Below, in pieces: positions 1 through 7,610 of a stretch of 64,000 nt of DNA; position 1 is the stretch's first letter; every line of letters begins with the position of its first letter. The stretch is from Roseibium sp. Sym1. Its GTDB lineage: Bacteria; Pseudomonadota; Alphaproteobacteria; Rhizobiales; Stappiaceae. Under the pieces are notes generated by a model. The model did not search any database and was not told the origin of the DNA. It worked only from the letters and a program-made list of their open reading frames with translations. The position numbers and the translations under genes were made by a program. The DNA lies in assembly GCF_027359675.1 (NCBI RefSeq), contig NZ_CP114786.1:1802501-1866500 (forward strand). Reading direction: 5' to 3'.

Positions 1-284
1 GAACCCGGCCAAACCCTCCAATGGGCACCGCCGCCTGGCGGCGACAAACCTCGCCAGGGTCAATGGCGCGGGGCCGATTTTCGGCTGTGTTCTGGGGAAA
101 TAGGCCGGGGTGGGTGGTCCTTCCCACCAGCCTGGTCTACTTAGACCAAGAATTTTTTGTCTATGGGGTGGCAAAACGCTGGCGTTGCCTGTATAACGCC
201 GCGCATTCCAACACGTTGCGTGACGCCACGCCCCGGGCTTACCCGGTCCGGGCCGCGCTGTTATGGACCACGGAGAAAAGAAAA
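1..284. other. Upstream region of rpmF, no gene seen
   Basis: I see no convincing coding sequence here; the reading frame that runs through it into rpmF has no family signature before the rpmF start. A TATAAC hexamer near 192 could be a -10 box for rpmF, but its -35 partner is poor. Confidence 0.4.
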
Positions 285-470
285 ATGGCCGTTCCAAAGA
301 GAAAAACCTCGCGCATGAAGCGCGGTTTTCGCCGTTCTACGGACGCCCTGAAGCAGCCGTCTTACGTTGAGGACAAGGATTCGGGCGAACTGCGCCGTCC
401 GCATCACGTTGACCTGAAGACCGGCATGTACCGGGGCCGTCAGATCCTTACCGCTAAGGACGAGGCATAA
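285..470 (+). CDS. rpmF: 50S ribosomal protein L32
   Basis: A 61-aa basic protein starting [17 protein letters not shown], the conserved N-terminus of bacterial L32, a large-subunit protein near the peptidyl transferase region. The length fits the alphaproteobacterial family. The ATG at 285 was chosen over longer upstream starts because homology begins exactly there. The alphaproteobacterial form lacks the zinc-binding cysteines found in some L32 proteins, and none are seen here. The gene stands alone on the + strand and is followed by a hairpin terminator at 559-596. Confidence 0.97.
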   Translation: MAVPKRKTSRMKRGFRRSTDALKQPSYVEDKDSGELRRPHHVDLKTGMYRGRQILTAKDEA

Positions 471-480
471 CACCTCTCCG

Positions 481-498
481 CTTTCAGCGCGCTGAAAG
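481..498. repeat. 18-bp perfect palindrome after rpmF
   Basis: CTTTCAGCG followed directly by its reverse complement, 11 bp after the rpmF stop. It could form a hairpin in the mRNA 3' end or bind a dimeric protein. No T-tract follows, so it is not a classical terminator. Confidence 0.5.
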
Positions 499-558
499 CA
501 GACGGTGTCAGGCTCGGGTCCCTTTCGGACGGATCGCCGCATGGCAAAACGAGATCTA

Positions 559-596
559 GGCTGGCCTTGTTCCGACGGGCCGGCCTTTTTCTTTGT
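559..596 (+). terminator. Rho-independent terminator of rpmF
   Basis: GGCTGGCC at 559-566 pairs with GGCCGGCC at 578-585 (one G-U pair). The stem is followed by TTTTTCTTTG, a classical U-rich tail on the + strand. Confidence 0.85.
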
Positions 597-687
597 CTTT
601 TGCGGGCCATGCCTTGAATAAGCTTTCAAGATCGTGTCAGCTCGCCGCCATCGGCCCGCACCGGGCCAGTCCTGCCGGGAGCCTGCC

Positions 688-1110
688 ATGCGCCTTTTCT
701 CCGCCGTTCCGTTCACGCTGTTTTCCCTGCTGATCTACAACGCGCTGGCGTTCACGGCGGCGGCCGGGGATGCCGGGTTCTGGGCGCAGCCGATCATCAC
801 CATCGCCATGGTCTCCGGCGCGACCTTCCAGTTGCTCACCAGCGACGTCCTGATCACGCTGGGGCTTTTCTTCCTGTTCATCGAGATCCTGAAGGCGACC
901 CGTATCGGCACGACGGCGCTGCTCGACCACATGTTTTCCGTGCTGGTCTTCGTCGCCTATCTGGTCGAGTTCCTGGTGCTGCAACAGGCGGCCACGTCCC
1001 TGTTCTTCATCCTGATGGCGATTTCCCTGATCGACGTGATCGCGGGTTTCTCGATTTCCATCACCGGCGCGCGCCGGGATGTGTCCTTCGGGCATGGCGA
1101 GATGCACTGA
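688..1110 (+). CDS. Small integral membrane protein, unknown function
   Basis: A 140-aa hydrophobic protein. About four membrane segments are visible, near residues 3-22, 30-55, 65-95 and 100-125, with short loops and a short polar C-terminus. I start at the ATG at 688 because the upstream stretch is Arg/Pro-rich, lacks a good ribosome site, and the hydrophobic N-terminus begins here. It contains no enzymatic motif I recognise. It follows the rpmF terminator and is probably transcribed on its own, ending in a REP-rich gap. Confidence 0.7.
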   Translation: MRLFSAVPFTLFSLLIYNALAFTAAAGDAGFWAQPIITIAMVSGATFQLLTSDVLITLGLFFLFIEILKATRIGTTALLDHMFSVLVFVAYLVEFLVLQQAATSLFFILMAISLIDVIAGFSISITGARRDVSFGHGEMH

Positions 1111-1453
1111 GGATGAAACCGAATGCCGTCATTCCGGACAGGTGAGGGCGCAGCCGAGCGCCGATCCGGACTCCAGACATATTTCGCGCTGAAAGCGCGG
1201 CCAAAGCTTTTGTCTGAATATGGAGTTCGCTTGCGCTCACGCTGACGCGCTGGGTTCCGGATCGGCGTGCAGCCTTGCTGCACTTGTCCGGAATGCCGGG
1301 GGGAGAAAGTGCTCCCAGGTTGTCATCCCGGGCGCAGCGCAGCAGAGACCCGGGACCCAGGACTCCCGGGCGAAACTTGATTGATTCCAGCGGTTTATGA
1401 GGTTCCCTGAATTCCCGATTTCGCGGGAATGACAGACGGGGAAAGTGGCACCC
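1111..1453. repeat. Intergenic region with two REP-like inverted-repeat units
   Basis: Unit 1 spans 1130-1295: the left arm begins CATTCCGGACA and ends GCCGATCCGGA, and the right arm (1256-1295) is its imperfect reverse complement, so about 40-bp arms enclose a partly self-complementary centre. Unit 2 spans about 1320-1433, starting TGTCATCCCGGGCG and ending CGCGGGAATGACA. These resemble palindromic units common between alphaproteobacterial genes. The flanking genes converge here, so the repeats may also act as bidirectional 3'-end hairpins. Confidence 0.7.
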
Positions 1454-2092
1454 TCAGGCCTCGCCCTCTTCCACGATGGCGTGCTTCTGGATCAATGGCA
1501 GCTGGGTCAGGGTGAAGACGAGGGTGATCGGCATGATGCCGAAAACCTTGAAGCTGACCCAGAAATCGGTCGAGAAGCTGCGCCAGACGATCTCGTTGAT
1601 GATCGCCAGCACAAAGAAGAACACGCCCCAGCGGAAGGTCAGCTTGCGCCAGCCCTCGTCGGTCAGCTTGAAGGCGCTGTCGAAGACATAGCCGAGCAGG
1701 GATTTTCCGAACAGAAGTCCGCCGAGCAGGATCGAGCCGAACAGGCAGTTGACGATGGTCGGCTTCAGCTTGATGAAGAGCTCGTCATGCAGCCACAGCG
1801 TCAGCGCGCCGAAGACCAGCACGACGACGCCGGAGACCAGCGGCATGATCGGCAGGCGTTTTGTCAGCCACAGGGACACGACCAGGGAAACCGAAATGGC
1901 GATCATGAAGGCCGCGGTCGCCAGGAAGATCGGTTTGCCGACGGACTGAAGCACCGGAAAGGCGGCGGCGATCTGCTCACCGCGCGCGTTGAACAGGAAG
2001 AAGACACCGAGCGGCCCCAGTTCCAGCGCCAGCTTCAGAAGTGGCGACAGTTCCTTGCGGGTCGGGTCGTTCGGGCCGTGTTCGAATTCCAT
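1454..2092 (-). CDS. yciB: Septation protein A / inner membrane-spanning protein YciB
   Basis: A 212-aa polytopic inner-membrane protein of the YciB/IspZ family, which affects cell-envelope integrity and septation. Five or six hydrophobic segments are visible. Family-typical stretches include [12 protein letters not shown] near the N-terminus, [19 protein letters not shown] in the middle, and [17 protein letters not shown] with FWVSFKVFG near the C-terminus. The length is slightly longer than the 180-200 aa usual in enterics. It is transcribed alone on the - strand, convergent with the preceding + strand membrane gene. Confidence 0.95.
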   Translation of the reverse strand: MEFEHGPNDPTRKELSPLLKLALELGPLGVFFLFNARGEQIAAAFPVLQSVGKPIFLATAAFMIAISVSLVVSLWLTKRLPIMPLVSGVVVLVFGALTLWLHDELFIKLKPTIVNCLFGSILLGGLLFGKSLLGYVFDSAFKLTDEGWRKLTFRWGVFFFVLAIINEIVWRSFSTDFWVSFKVFGIMPITLVFTLTQLPLIQKHAIVEEGEA

Positions 2093-2340
2093 GTTTTTTT
2101 GTTTGCTCCTCGTCGGGTGTTCCCGGGAAATAGGGGCAGAGTGTGGCGCGCGTCAAGGCATTGCCTCCACAAACACGGCTCACCGCGCGACTTGGTGGGT
2201 TATTTCAGCGAATTTTGAGCAGTTTTTTTGCAGTCCATTGAATTTGGGTCGGGCTATCGAAAACTTGTCCAGTAAAGGTCTCCGCCGGATTGCTTCCCGC
2301 GGTTATTCATCAAGATTTTTGCTTGAGGCACGTTCTTTCA

Positions 2341-3153
2341 ATGTTGCTCGGTCTTGCCTTGATCGGTTTGTTTTCCATGTCGCCGATCTTTTTTGTCAGG
2401 CTTCAAACGGCCTTGAAACTATCGGCCGCGGCCTTTCTCGGACTGCTGTTGTGGTGGCGTTTGACCCCACCTTCAGAGCCGGAGGGGATGGGGCTGGGGG
2501 GCGTGCTGGCAGGACTGATTGTCGCCGGTATGTGCCTCGCGGTCGTGTTGCGTCTTCTCTTTACGTTTCTCGTTTATCTCTTCAACAGGGGGTTAGCGAT
2601 CCGGGATGCCGAAACCGCTTCGCCTGTTTGGCTGGACGTGGTCTTCGGTCTCTGGGCATCGGGAATTCTCTCGTTAATAGGCTTTATCGCTCTCGCGTGG
2701 CAAACCCGCGACCTTGCGAATCCCTTCTTGGTGCATTTGATCCTTGCGATTGCCGGTGCGACCGCTTTCACCGTATCGGCAGTCATGGGAGCAATGGCAC
2801 CGCTGGCGCGGCCCTTGCATTTATCAGCAGGTATTGGAACTGGCGCATCCATCTTGGTCCTGACGGCATACAGCTGGGCTTGGTATCCGCAAATGATCAA
2901 TGACGCGATTGCAAGAAAAGTCGGTGGGGGACCTTTTTGCCTCTATTCTCCGGAGGCGAGAAAGGCATTGCCGCAAGGGGCGCGACTAACGTTCCTGACG
3001 CTGCCCAAGCGCACCCGCAATGGCCATTTCCATCTGGTTTCGCCTGAAAAGAGGTGGGACTGGAGCTACTACTTACGGGAATTCGACTCCGAAGCGCCGA
3101 GTGATCCTTACTGGTTCCAACGGTTTTGTCTCGGTGAGCTCGATCCGCGATGA
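2341..3153 (+). CDS. Multi-pass membrane protein, unknown function
   Basis: A 270-aa protein. Hydrophobic segments lie near residues 1-18, 25-38, 50-75, 95-117, 122-150 and 155-175, followed by a soluble C-terminal part of about 85 residues rich in Trp, Tyr and Arg. I start at the ATG at 2341, which opens directly into a hydrophobic segment; an in-frame ATG at 2290 would add 17 polar residues. No family was recognised. It is isolated and converges on phaB, with a shared hairpin terminator between them. The gene has somewhat lower GC than its neighbours in its 5' half, a weak hint of different origin. Confidence 0.65.
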   Translation: MLLGLALIGLFSMSPIFFVRLQTALKLSAAAFLGLLLWWRLTPPSEPEGMGLGGVLAGLIVAGMCLAVVLRLLFTFLVYLFNRGLAIRDAETASPVWLDVVFGLWASGILSLIGFIALAWQTRDLANPFLVHLILAIAGATAFTVSAVMGAMAPLARPLHLSAGIGTGASILVLTAYSWAWYPQMINDAIARKVGGGPFCLYSPEARKALPQGARLTFLTLPKRTRNGHFHLVSPEKRWDWSYYLREFDSEAPSDPYWFQRFCLGELDPR

Positions 3154-3178
3154 GCCGTTGGCGGAAGAGTCAAATAGA

Positions 3179-3199
3179 AAGGCGCCGCTGGGGCGCCTT
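3179..3199. terminator. Bidirectional hairpin terminator between convergent genes
   Basis: AAGGCGCC (3179-3186) and GGCGCCTT (3192-3199) form an 8-bp stem. Read on the - strand it is followed by TTTCTATTT, which suits termination after phaB; on the + strand the tail is TTCCTG. Confidence 0.75.
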
Positions 3200-3224
3200 C
3201 CTGCTTGTCTGCTGAGCTGGCAAT

Positions 3225-3953
3225 TCAGCCGTTGGCGATGTACTGGCCGCCGTTGATGGTCATCACGGCACCGGTCATGAAGGCCGCGGCGTCGGACGCG
3301 AGATAGACCACGGTCTGCGCAATTTCCTCCGGATGGCCGAGACGGCCGACCGGGATGTTCGAGACGATGCTCTCCAGGACCTTTTCCGGCATGGCGGCGA
3401 CCATGTCGGTGTTGATGTAGCCCGGGCAGACGCAGTTGACGGTGATGCCCTTGAAGGCGTTTTCCTGGGCAAGCGCCTTGGTGAAACCGATCACGCCGGC
3501 CTTGGCGGCCGAGTAGTTGGTCTGACCCATCTGGCCCTTCTGGCCGTTGATCGACGAGATGTTGATGATGCGGCCGGAGCCGCGGCCGCGCATGCCGTTG
3601 ATCACCGGCTTGGTCATCGTGAACATCGAATCGAGATTCGTCGACAGGACGGCGCGCCACTGGTCGAAGTCCATCTTGTGGAACATGCCGTCACGGGTGA
3701 TGCCGGCATTGTTGACCAGCACTTCCACCGGCCCCAGCTCGTTTTCGACCTGGGCAATGCCCGCCGCGCAGGCGTCAGGATCGGAAACGTCCCATTTGTA
3801 GACGTGAATGCCGGTCTCGGCCTTGAAGGCTTCCGCCTTTTCGGTGTTGCCGGCATATGTGGCCGCCACGGTGTAACCAGCGTCTTTCAGGCCCCGCGAA
3901 ATCGATTCGCCGATACCGCGCGTGCCTCCCGTGACCAATGCGACCTTGCTCAT
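3225..3953 (-). CDS. phaB: Acetoacetyl-CoA reductase (NADPH)
   Basis: A 242-aa short-chain dehydrogenase that reduces acetoacetyl-CoA to (R)-3-hydroxybutyryl-CoA, the second step of polyhydroxybutyrate synthesis in the cytosol. The N-terminal nucleotide-binding motif TGGTRGIG is near residue 9, NNAG near residue 88, and the catalytic Ser with YSAAK near residues 138-155; the C-terminus ends MTINGGQYIANG, typical of PhaB. I chose the ATG at 3953 because AGGAGG lies 7 bases upstream; a longer start would add 18 unrelated residues. It sits about 125 bp downstream of phaA on the same strand, with a hairpin in the gap. Confidence 0.96.
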   Translation of the reverse strand: MSKVALVTGGTRGIGESISRGLKDAGYTVAATYAGNTEKAEAFKAETGIHVYKWDVSDPDACAAGIAQVENELGPVEVLVNNAGITRDGMFHKMDFDQWRAVLSTNLDSMFTMTKPVINGMRGRGSGRIINISSINGQKGQMGQTNYSAAKAGVIGFTKALAQENAFKGITVNCVCPGYINTDMVAAMPEKVLESIVSNIPVGRLGHPEEIAQTVVYLASDAAAFMTGAVMTINGGQYIANG

Positions 3954-4032
3954 TCCCCTTCCTCCTGACTTCCAGTTCCGGACCCTTCGGGTCTCAAGGT
4001 TTTTCAACGTTCTTCGAAGATCTGACCTGTTC

Positions 4033-4061
4033 GGTCACGGCCGGACGAGCCGGCCATGACC
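4033..4061. promoter_or_regulatory. Hairpin in the phaA-phaB intergenic space
   Basis: GGTCA-C-GGCCGG pairs with CCGGCC-A-TGACC around a 5-base loop, giving an 11-bp stem with one mismatch. There is no T-tract on the - strand, so it looks like an mRNA processing or stability element between phaA and phaB rather than a full terminator. Confidence 0.5.
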
Positions 4062-4079
4062 AATTCCGATTGTTTCCGG

Positions 4080-5261
4080 TCAGCGCTCCAGGCACATGGC
4101 AACGCCCATGCCGCCGCCGATGCACAGCGTCGCGAGGCCTTTCTTGGCGTCACGGCGGTTCATTTCATGCAGCAGGGTGCACAGGATGCGGGCGCCGGAG
4201 GCCCCGATCGGGTGACCGATGGCAATCGCGCCGCCATTGACGTTGACGATGTCCGGGTTCCAGCCCATGTCCTTGTTGACGGCGCAGGCCTGGGCGGCGA
4301 AGGCCTCGTTGGCTTCCACCAGGTCCAGGTCGGCGGCGTTCCAGCCGGCCTTTTCCAGCGCCTTGCGCGAGGCCGGGATCGGACCGGAGCCCATGATCGC
4401 GGGATCGACGCCGGCGGTCGCCCAGGAGGCGATGCGGGCGAGCGGCTTGAGACCGCGCTTTTCGGCCTCCGCGGCGCTCATGACCAGGATGGCGGCGGCG
4501 CCGTCATTGATGCCGGACGCATTGGCCGCCGTTACGGAACCCTCCTTGGCAAAGGCCGGACGCAGCTTGGCGACGCTGTCCAGGGTGGCGCCGTGGCGGA
4601 TATACTCATCGTCCTCGACGACCTTTTCGGCGCGGCGCTCGACGACCGTCACCGGGGTGATCTCGTCCTTGAACTTGCCGGCCTTCTGGGCGGCTTCGGC
4701 CTTGTTCTGGGAGGCAACGGCGAATGCGTCCTGCTGGTCGCGGTTGATCTGCCATTTCTCGGCGACGTTCTCTGCGGTCTGGCCCATGTGGTAACCGTTG
4801 AAGGCGTCCCAGAGACCGTCCTTGATCATCGTGTCGATCATCTTGTAGTCGCCCATCTTGTAGCCGGCGCGCATGTGAGCGCAGTGCGGCGACAGGGACA
4901 TGTTTTCCTGGCCGCCGGCCATCATGATGGTGGCGTCGCCGGTCAGGATTTGCTGCGCTGCAATGGCAACGGTGCGCAGGCCCGAGCCGCAGACCTGGTT
5001 GAGGGTCCAGGCGGTGGCCGCGTCGGAGATACCGGCCTTGATGGCGGCCTGGCGGGCCGGATTCTGTCCCTGGCCGGCTGTGAGCACCTGGCCGAAAACG
5101 ACCTCGTCGACGTCGCCGCCCTCGACACCGGACTGTTCCATGGCCGCTTTCATGACAATGGCACCCAGGTCATGCGCGGGGGTATTTGCGAAGGATCCGT
5201 TGAAGGATCCGACAGGTGTGCGGGTGGCACTGACAATGACGATATCGGTGAAAGCGCTCAT
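4080..5261 (-). CDS. phaA: Acetyl-CoA C-acetyltransferase (beta-ketothiolase)
   Basis: A 393-aa thiolase that condenses two acetyl-CoA to acetoacetyl-CoA, the first step of PHB synthesis. The nucleophilic cysteine is C91 in NQVCGSG; the C-terminal half carries NEAFAAQ, GGAIAIGHPIGASG (catalytic His) and the second active-site cysteine in CIGGGMG. The length is canonical. Two adjacent ATG codons occur at 5264 and 5261; GGAGAG sits 7 bases from the second, so I use 5261. It is upstream of phaB on the same strand and divergent from phaR, the usual alphaproteobacterial layout. Confidence 0.97.
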   Translation of the reverse strand: MSAFTDIVIVSATRTPVGSFNGSFANTPAHDLGAIVMKAAMEQSGVEGGDVDEVVFGQVLTAGQGQNPARQAAIKAGISDAATAWTLNQVCGSGLRTVAIAAQQILTGDATIMMAGGQENMSLSPHCAHMRAGYKMGDYKMIDTMIKDGLWDAFNGYHMGQTAENVAEKWQINRDQQDAFAVASQNKAEAAQKAGKFKDEITPVTVVERRAEKVVEDDEYIRHGATLDSVAKLRPAFAKEGSVTAANASGINDGAAAILVMSAAEAEKRGLKPLARIASWATAGVDPAIMGSGPIPASRKALEKAGWNAADLDLVEANEAFAAQACAVNKDMGWNPDIVNVNGGAIAIGHPIGASGARILCTLLHEMNRRDAKKGLATLCIGGGMGVAMCLER

Positions 5262-5583
5262 CATACTCTCCAGGACTCGTGGCCGATCGGCCGTAGTGGA
5301 CTGGTGCCGCAAGGGCACCTTTTAATCCTTATTGATGCGGGAACTAGAACTGCACCAGCTGGTCGTGTCAACCGTATCAGTCCTTATCGGCGACCTGTTT
5401 TCGCATTTGCGGCATCATCCTTTCGTCACTGCACATAAAAAGGGTGGCACGATCCGATACGATTGGCTTAGTCTCTTAGTTGGAGGAGATGACAAGTCTG
5501 CGAAAGCCTTGTCGTCAAATGGGAAACCAGAGCGGGAGGACCTCCCGTTCATGCCCAAAAAGGCAAACAGGCGGAATTCACGG

Positions 5584-6159
5584 ATGGCCAAGACCAACGA
5601 GCCGACAATCATCAAGAAATACGCCAACCGGCGGCTCTACAACACGGGCACCAGCACCTATGTCACGCTTGAGGACCTGGCGGTGATGGTGAAGGGGGAG
5701 GAGGACTTCGTCGTCTATGACGCAAAGTCCGGCGATGACATCACCCGGTCCGTGCTCACCCAGATCATTTTCGAGCAGGAAGGCAAGGGGCAGAACCTGC
5801 TGCCGGTCACCTTCCTGCGCCAGCTGATCCGTTTTTACGGTGACAGCATGCAGGGCCTCGTGCCGAGCTTTCTCGAGTATTCCATGACCTCGCTGACCAA
5901 GGAGCAGGAGAAGCTGCGCTCGCAAATGAGCGAAGCCTTCGGCGCGACGGCCTTCGACGCGATCGAGGACCAGGTCAAGCGCAACACGGAAATGTTCGAG
6001 CGGGCGATGAAGATGTTCATGCCGTTCCCGACCGGCGAAGGCGGCAGTCCCGCCACTGCCGCGAAGGAAGACAAGTCCGAGCCATCGGACCTGGACAACA
6101 TGAAGAAACAGCTGGAAGAGATGCAGAAGAAGATCAACCAGCTGAGCGACAAGAGCTGA
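5584..6159 (+). CDS. phaR: Polyhydroxyalkanoate synthesis repressor PhaR
   Basis: A 191-aa DNA-binding repressor that also binds PHB and tunes phasin and PHB gene expression. The conserved PHB/PHA accumulation regulator domain starts IIKKYANRRLYNT and runs to about residue 75 (VTFLRQLIRFYGDSMQ). The C-terminus is a charged, coiled-coil-like tail (MKKQLEEMQKKINQL). Homology starts at MAKTNEP (ATG 5584). An in-frame ATG at 5551 has the better Shine-Dalgarno (GGGAGGA, 9-base spacing) and would add 11 basic residues, so the true start is uncertain. It is divergent from phaA. Confidence 0.95.
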   Translation: MAKTNEPTIIKKYANRRLYNTGTSTYVTLEDLAVMVKGEEDFVVYDAKSGDDITRSVLTQIIFEQEGKGQNLLPVTFLRQLIRFYGDSMQGLVPSFLEYSMTSLTKEQEKLRSQMSEAFGATAFDAIEDQVKRNTEMFERAMKMFMPFPTGEGGSPATAAKEDKSEPSDLDNMKKQLEEMQKKINQLSDKS

Positions 6160-6214
6160 ATTATCGAAGGACCGGACGTGAGCATGGCCGGGCCGAAGGC
6201 AATCGCATAGGGCA

Positions 6215-6337
6215 GAAGCCTGCTCCCTCTTCCTATGGGAGAGGGTAGGGGTGAGGGAACAAATCCCTGAAAGTTGCGGAGAGGCCTGCTCCCTCACCCG
6301 GACCGTTGCTCCGACCTCTCCCAATGGGAGAGGTAAC
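6215..6337. repeat. Repeat with CCCTCTCCC/GGGAGAGGG palindromes
   Basis: Two related palindromic blocks, each beginning CTGCTCCCTC and containing a short inverted repeat around TATGGGAGAGG or AATGGGAGAGG, lie between phaR and the GNAT gene. The second palindrome supplies the purine-rich sequence that serves as ribosome site for the next gene. Confidence 0.6.
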
Positions 6338-6341
6338 TTCG

Positions 6342-6884
6342 GTGACTGCGGACAAGGCGCCGGTCAAATGCGATATCCCTGCGGCCAAGTCCCTTGAACC
6401 GGGCCGTCCGATTTCGGTCGTCTCCCTTGAAACATGCCCCGATCAGCTGGACCGGATCGAACTCTGGTTCGCGGACGCTTGGCCGGGCTGGTACGGCCCG
6501 GGCGGGCAGGGAGATGCGCACCGGGACCTCGACAGATGCCTCGCCTCCCGCGATCGGCTGCCGCGCTGCCTGGTTGCGTTCGACACCGGGCGGCGGCCGG
6601 TCGGCACCGTGTCGCTGCGCGACTCCTCGCCGGGGTCCGACCGCTACCCGGGGGCATGGCTCACGGCGCTTCTGGTACCGGAGACCTGCAGGCGGGCGGG
6701 GATCGGAACCGCGCTGGTCGCCGCAGCCGAACGGGAGGCCCGTGAGGTCGGATTCGGCGAAATCCACGCATCAACGGCCAGCGCGCAATCCCTGTTTCTG
6801 GCCAGGGACTGGCAGCCGTTGGATACGCTGGCCTATCCGGAAGGTGAGCTCGAGGTTTTCCGGAAGGTGTTCAGTCTGGCTTGA
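6342..6884 (+). CDS. GNAT family N-acetyltransferase
   Basis: About 180 aa with the GNAT fold pattern: the acetyl-CoA-binding loop is visible as TCRRAGIGTALVAAAEREA (Q/RxxGxG/A motif) after the beta-strand AWLTALLVPE, then FGEIHASTASAQSLFLARDWQ typical of the C-terminal strands. The substrate cannot be told. I prefer the GTG at 6342, which has GGGAGAGG 8 bases upstream; in-frame ATGs at 6306 and 6324 lie inside the palindromic repeat. It is a single gene between repeats. Confidence 0.85.
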   Translation: MTADKAPVKCDIPAAKSLEPGRPISVVSLETCPDQLDRIELWFADAWPGWYGPGGQGDAHRDLDRCLASRDRLPRCLVAFDTGRRPVGTVSLRDSSPGSDRYPGAWLTALLVPETCRRAGIGTALVAAAEREAREVGFGEIHASTASAQSLFLARDWQPLDTLAYPEGELEVFRKVFSLA

Positions 6885-6906
6885 ATTGCGGCAGCAACAC
6901 ATTCAG

Positions 6907-7016
6907 CGTCATCCTGAGGACGCGCGAAAGCGCTGTCTCGAAGGATTCGGCCACTTGTTCCAGAATCTTGCAGCCGATCCTTCGAGTCGGGCCTGTCGGC
7001 CCTCCTCAGGATGACG
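6907..7016. repeat. Palindromic intergenic element (about 110 bp)
   Basis: Perfect 14-bp outer arms CGTCATCCTGAGGA / TCCTCAGGATGACG plus an inner pair CTCGAAGGAT / ATCCTTCGAG. The whole unit can fold as one long hairpin. It sits between two convergent genes and belongs to the widespread alphaproteobacterial TCATCCTGAGGA-type palindromic units. Confidence 0.8.
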
Positions 7017-7044
7017 TCTCATTTGGGGTAGAGACCCTTTCGCC

Positions 7045-7476
7045 TCAGCCGCAATCGGCGACCAGACCCGCCGCTTCGATACCGGCGACGGCGCAGGCCT
7101 CGTCATTGTCAGACGTGTCGCCGGTGATGCCGACGGCCCCCAGAGTTTCACCGTTGCCGTCCTTGACCAGGACACCACCCGGAACCGGAACGATGGCGCC
7201 GCCGGAAACGCCGTTGAGCGCGTTGACGAAATGCGGGCGCGATTCGGCATTGTCATTCAGCCATCTGGTGCCGGTGCCGACGGCCAGCGCTCCGATGGCC
7301 TTGCCGGCAGCGATCTGCGGCCGCATGATCGAGGCGCCGTCCTGGCGCTTGAGAAGAACGGCATGCCCGCCTGCGTCGAGCACGGAAACCGTCAGGGGCT
7401 TGAGGTTCAGTTCAGCCGCTTTTTCCATCGCGGCAGAGGTGATGATCTCCGCCGTAGACAAAGTGAGTTTGCTCAT
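7045..7476 (-). CDS. GlcG/HbpS family heme-binding-like protein (DUF336)
   Basis: A 143-aa protein of the GlcG/HbpS (DUF336) family, whose members bind heme or accompany glycolate, diol or oxidoreductase pathways; the biochemical role here is unknown. Family features are SVLDAGGHAVLLKRQDGA near residue 31, a central AAGKAIGALAVGTGT, PVPGGVLVKDG and the C-terminal GAVGITGDTSDNDEACAVAGI. The ATG at 7476 was chosen because homology starts at SKLTLSTAE and AAGGAG lies upstream. It is divergent from the gamma-glutamyltransferase gene, with about 135 bp shared promoter space. Confidence 0.88.
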   Translation of the reverse strand: MSKLTLSTAEIITSAAMEKAAELNLKPLTVSVLDAGGHAVLLKRQDGASIMRPQIAAGKAIGALAVGTGTRWLNDNAESRPHFVNALNGVSGGAIVPVPGGVLVKDGNGETLGAVGITGDTSDNDEACAVAGIEAAGLVADCG

Positions 7477-7610
7477 TCGATGACTTCTCCTTAAGGTGCT
7501 GGCCGTCATTCGATTTTGCTAGCAGACCGGGCCTTGGGCGCATAGGCGAAAAACCCGCGAAGCATTTTCGGCAAAATGGATAAAATGCTTCAGCGGGTAG
7601 GAGAACCTCA

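Noticed and set aside
637..1107. Long - strand frame opposite the small membrane protein
   Set aside because: Highly charged composition (Gln, Arg, Glu, Gly-rich) typical of an antisense shadow in GC-rich DNA.
3333..5438. Long + strand frames opposite phaB and phaA
   Set aside because: Antisense shadows; the - strand frames are clear metabolic enzymes.
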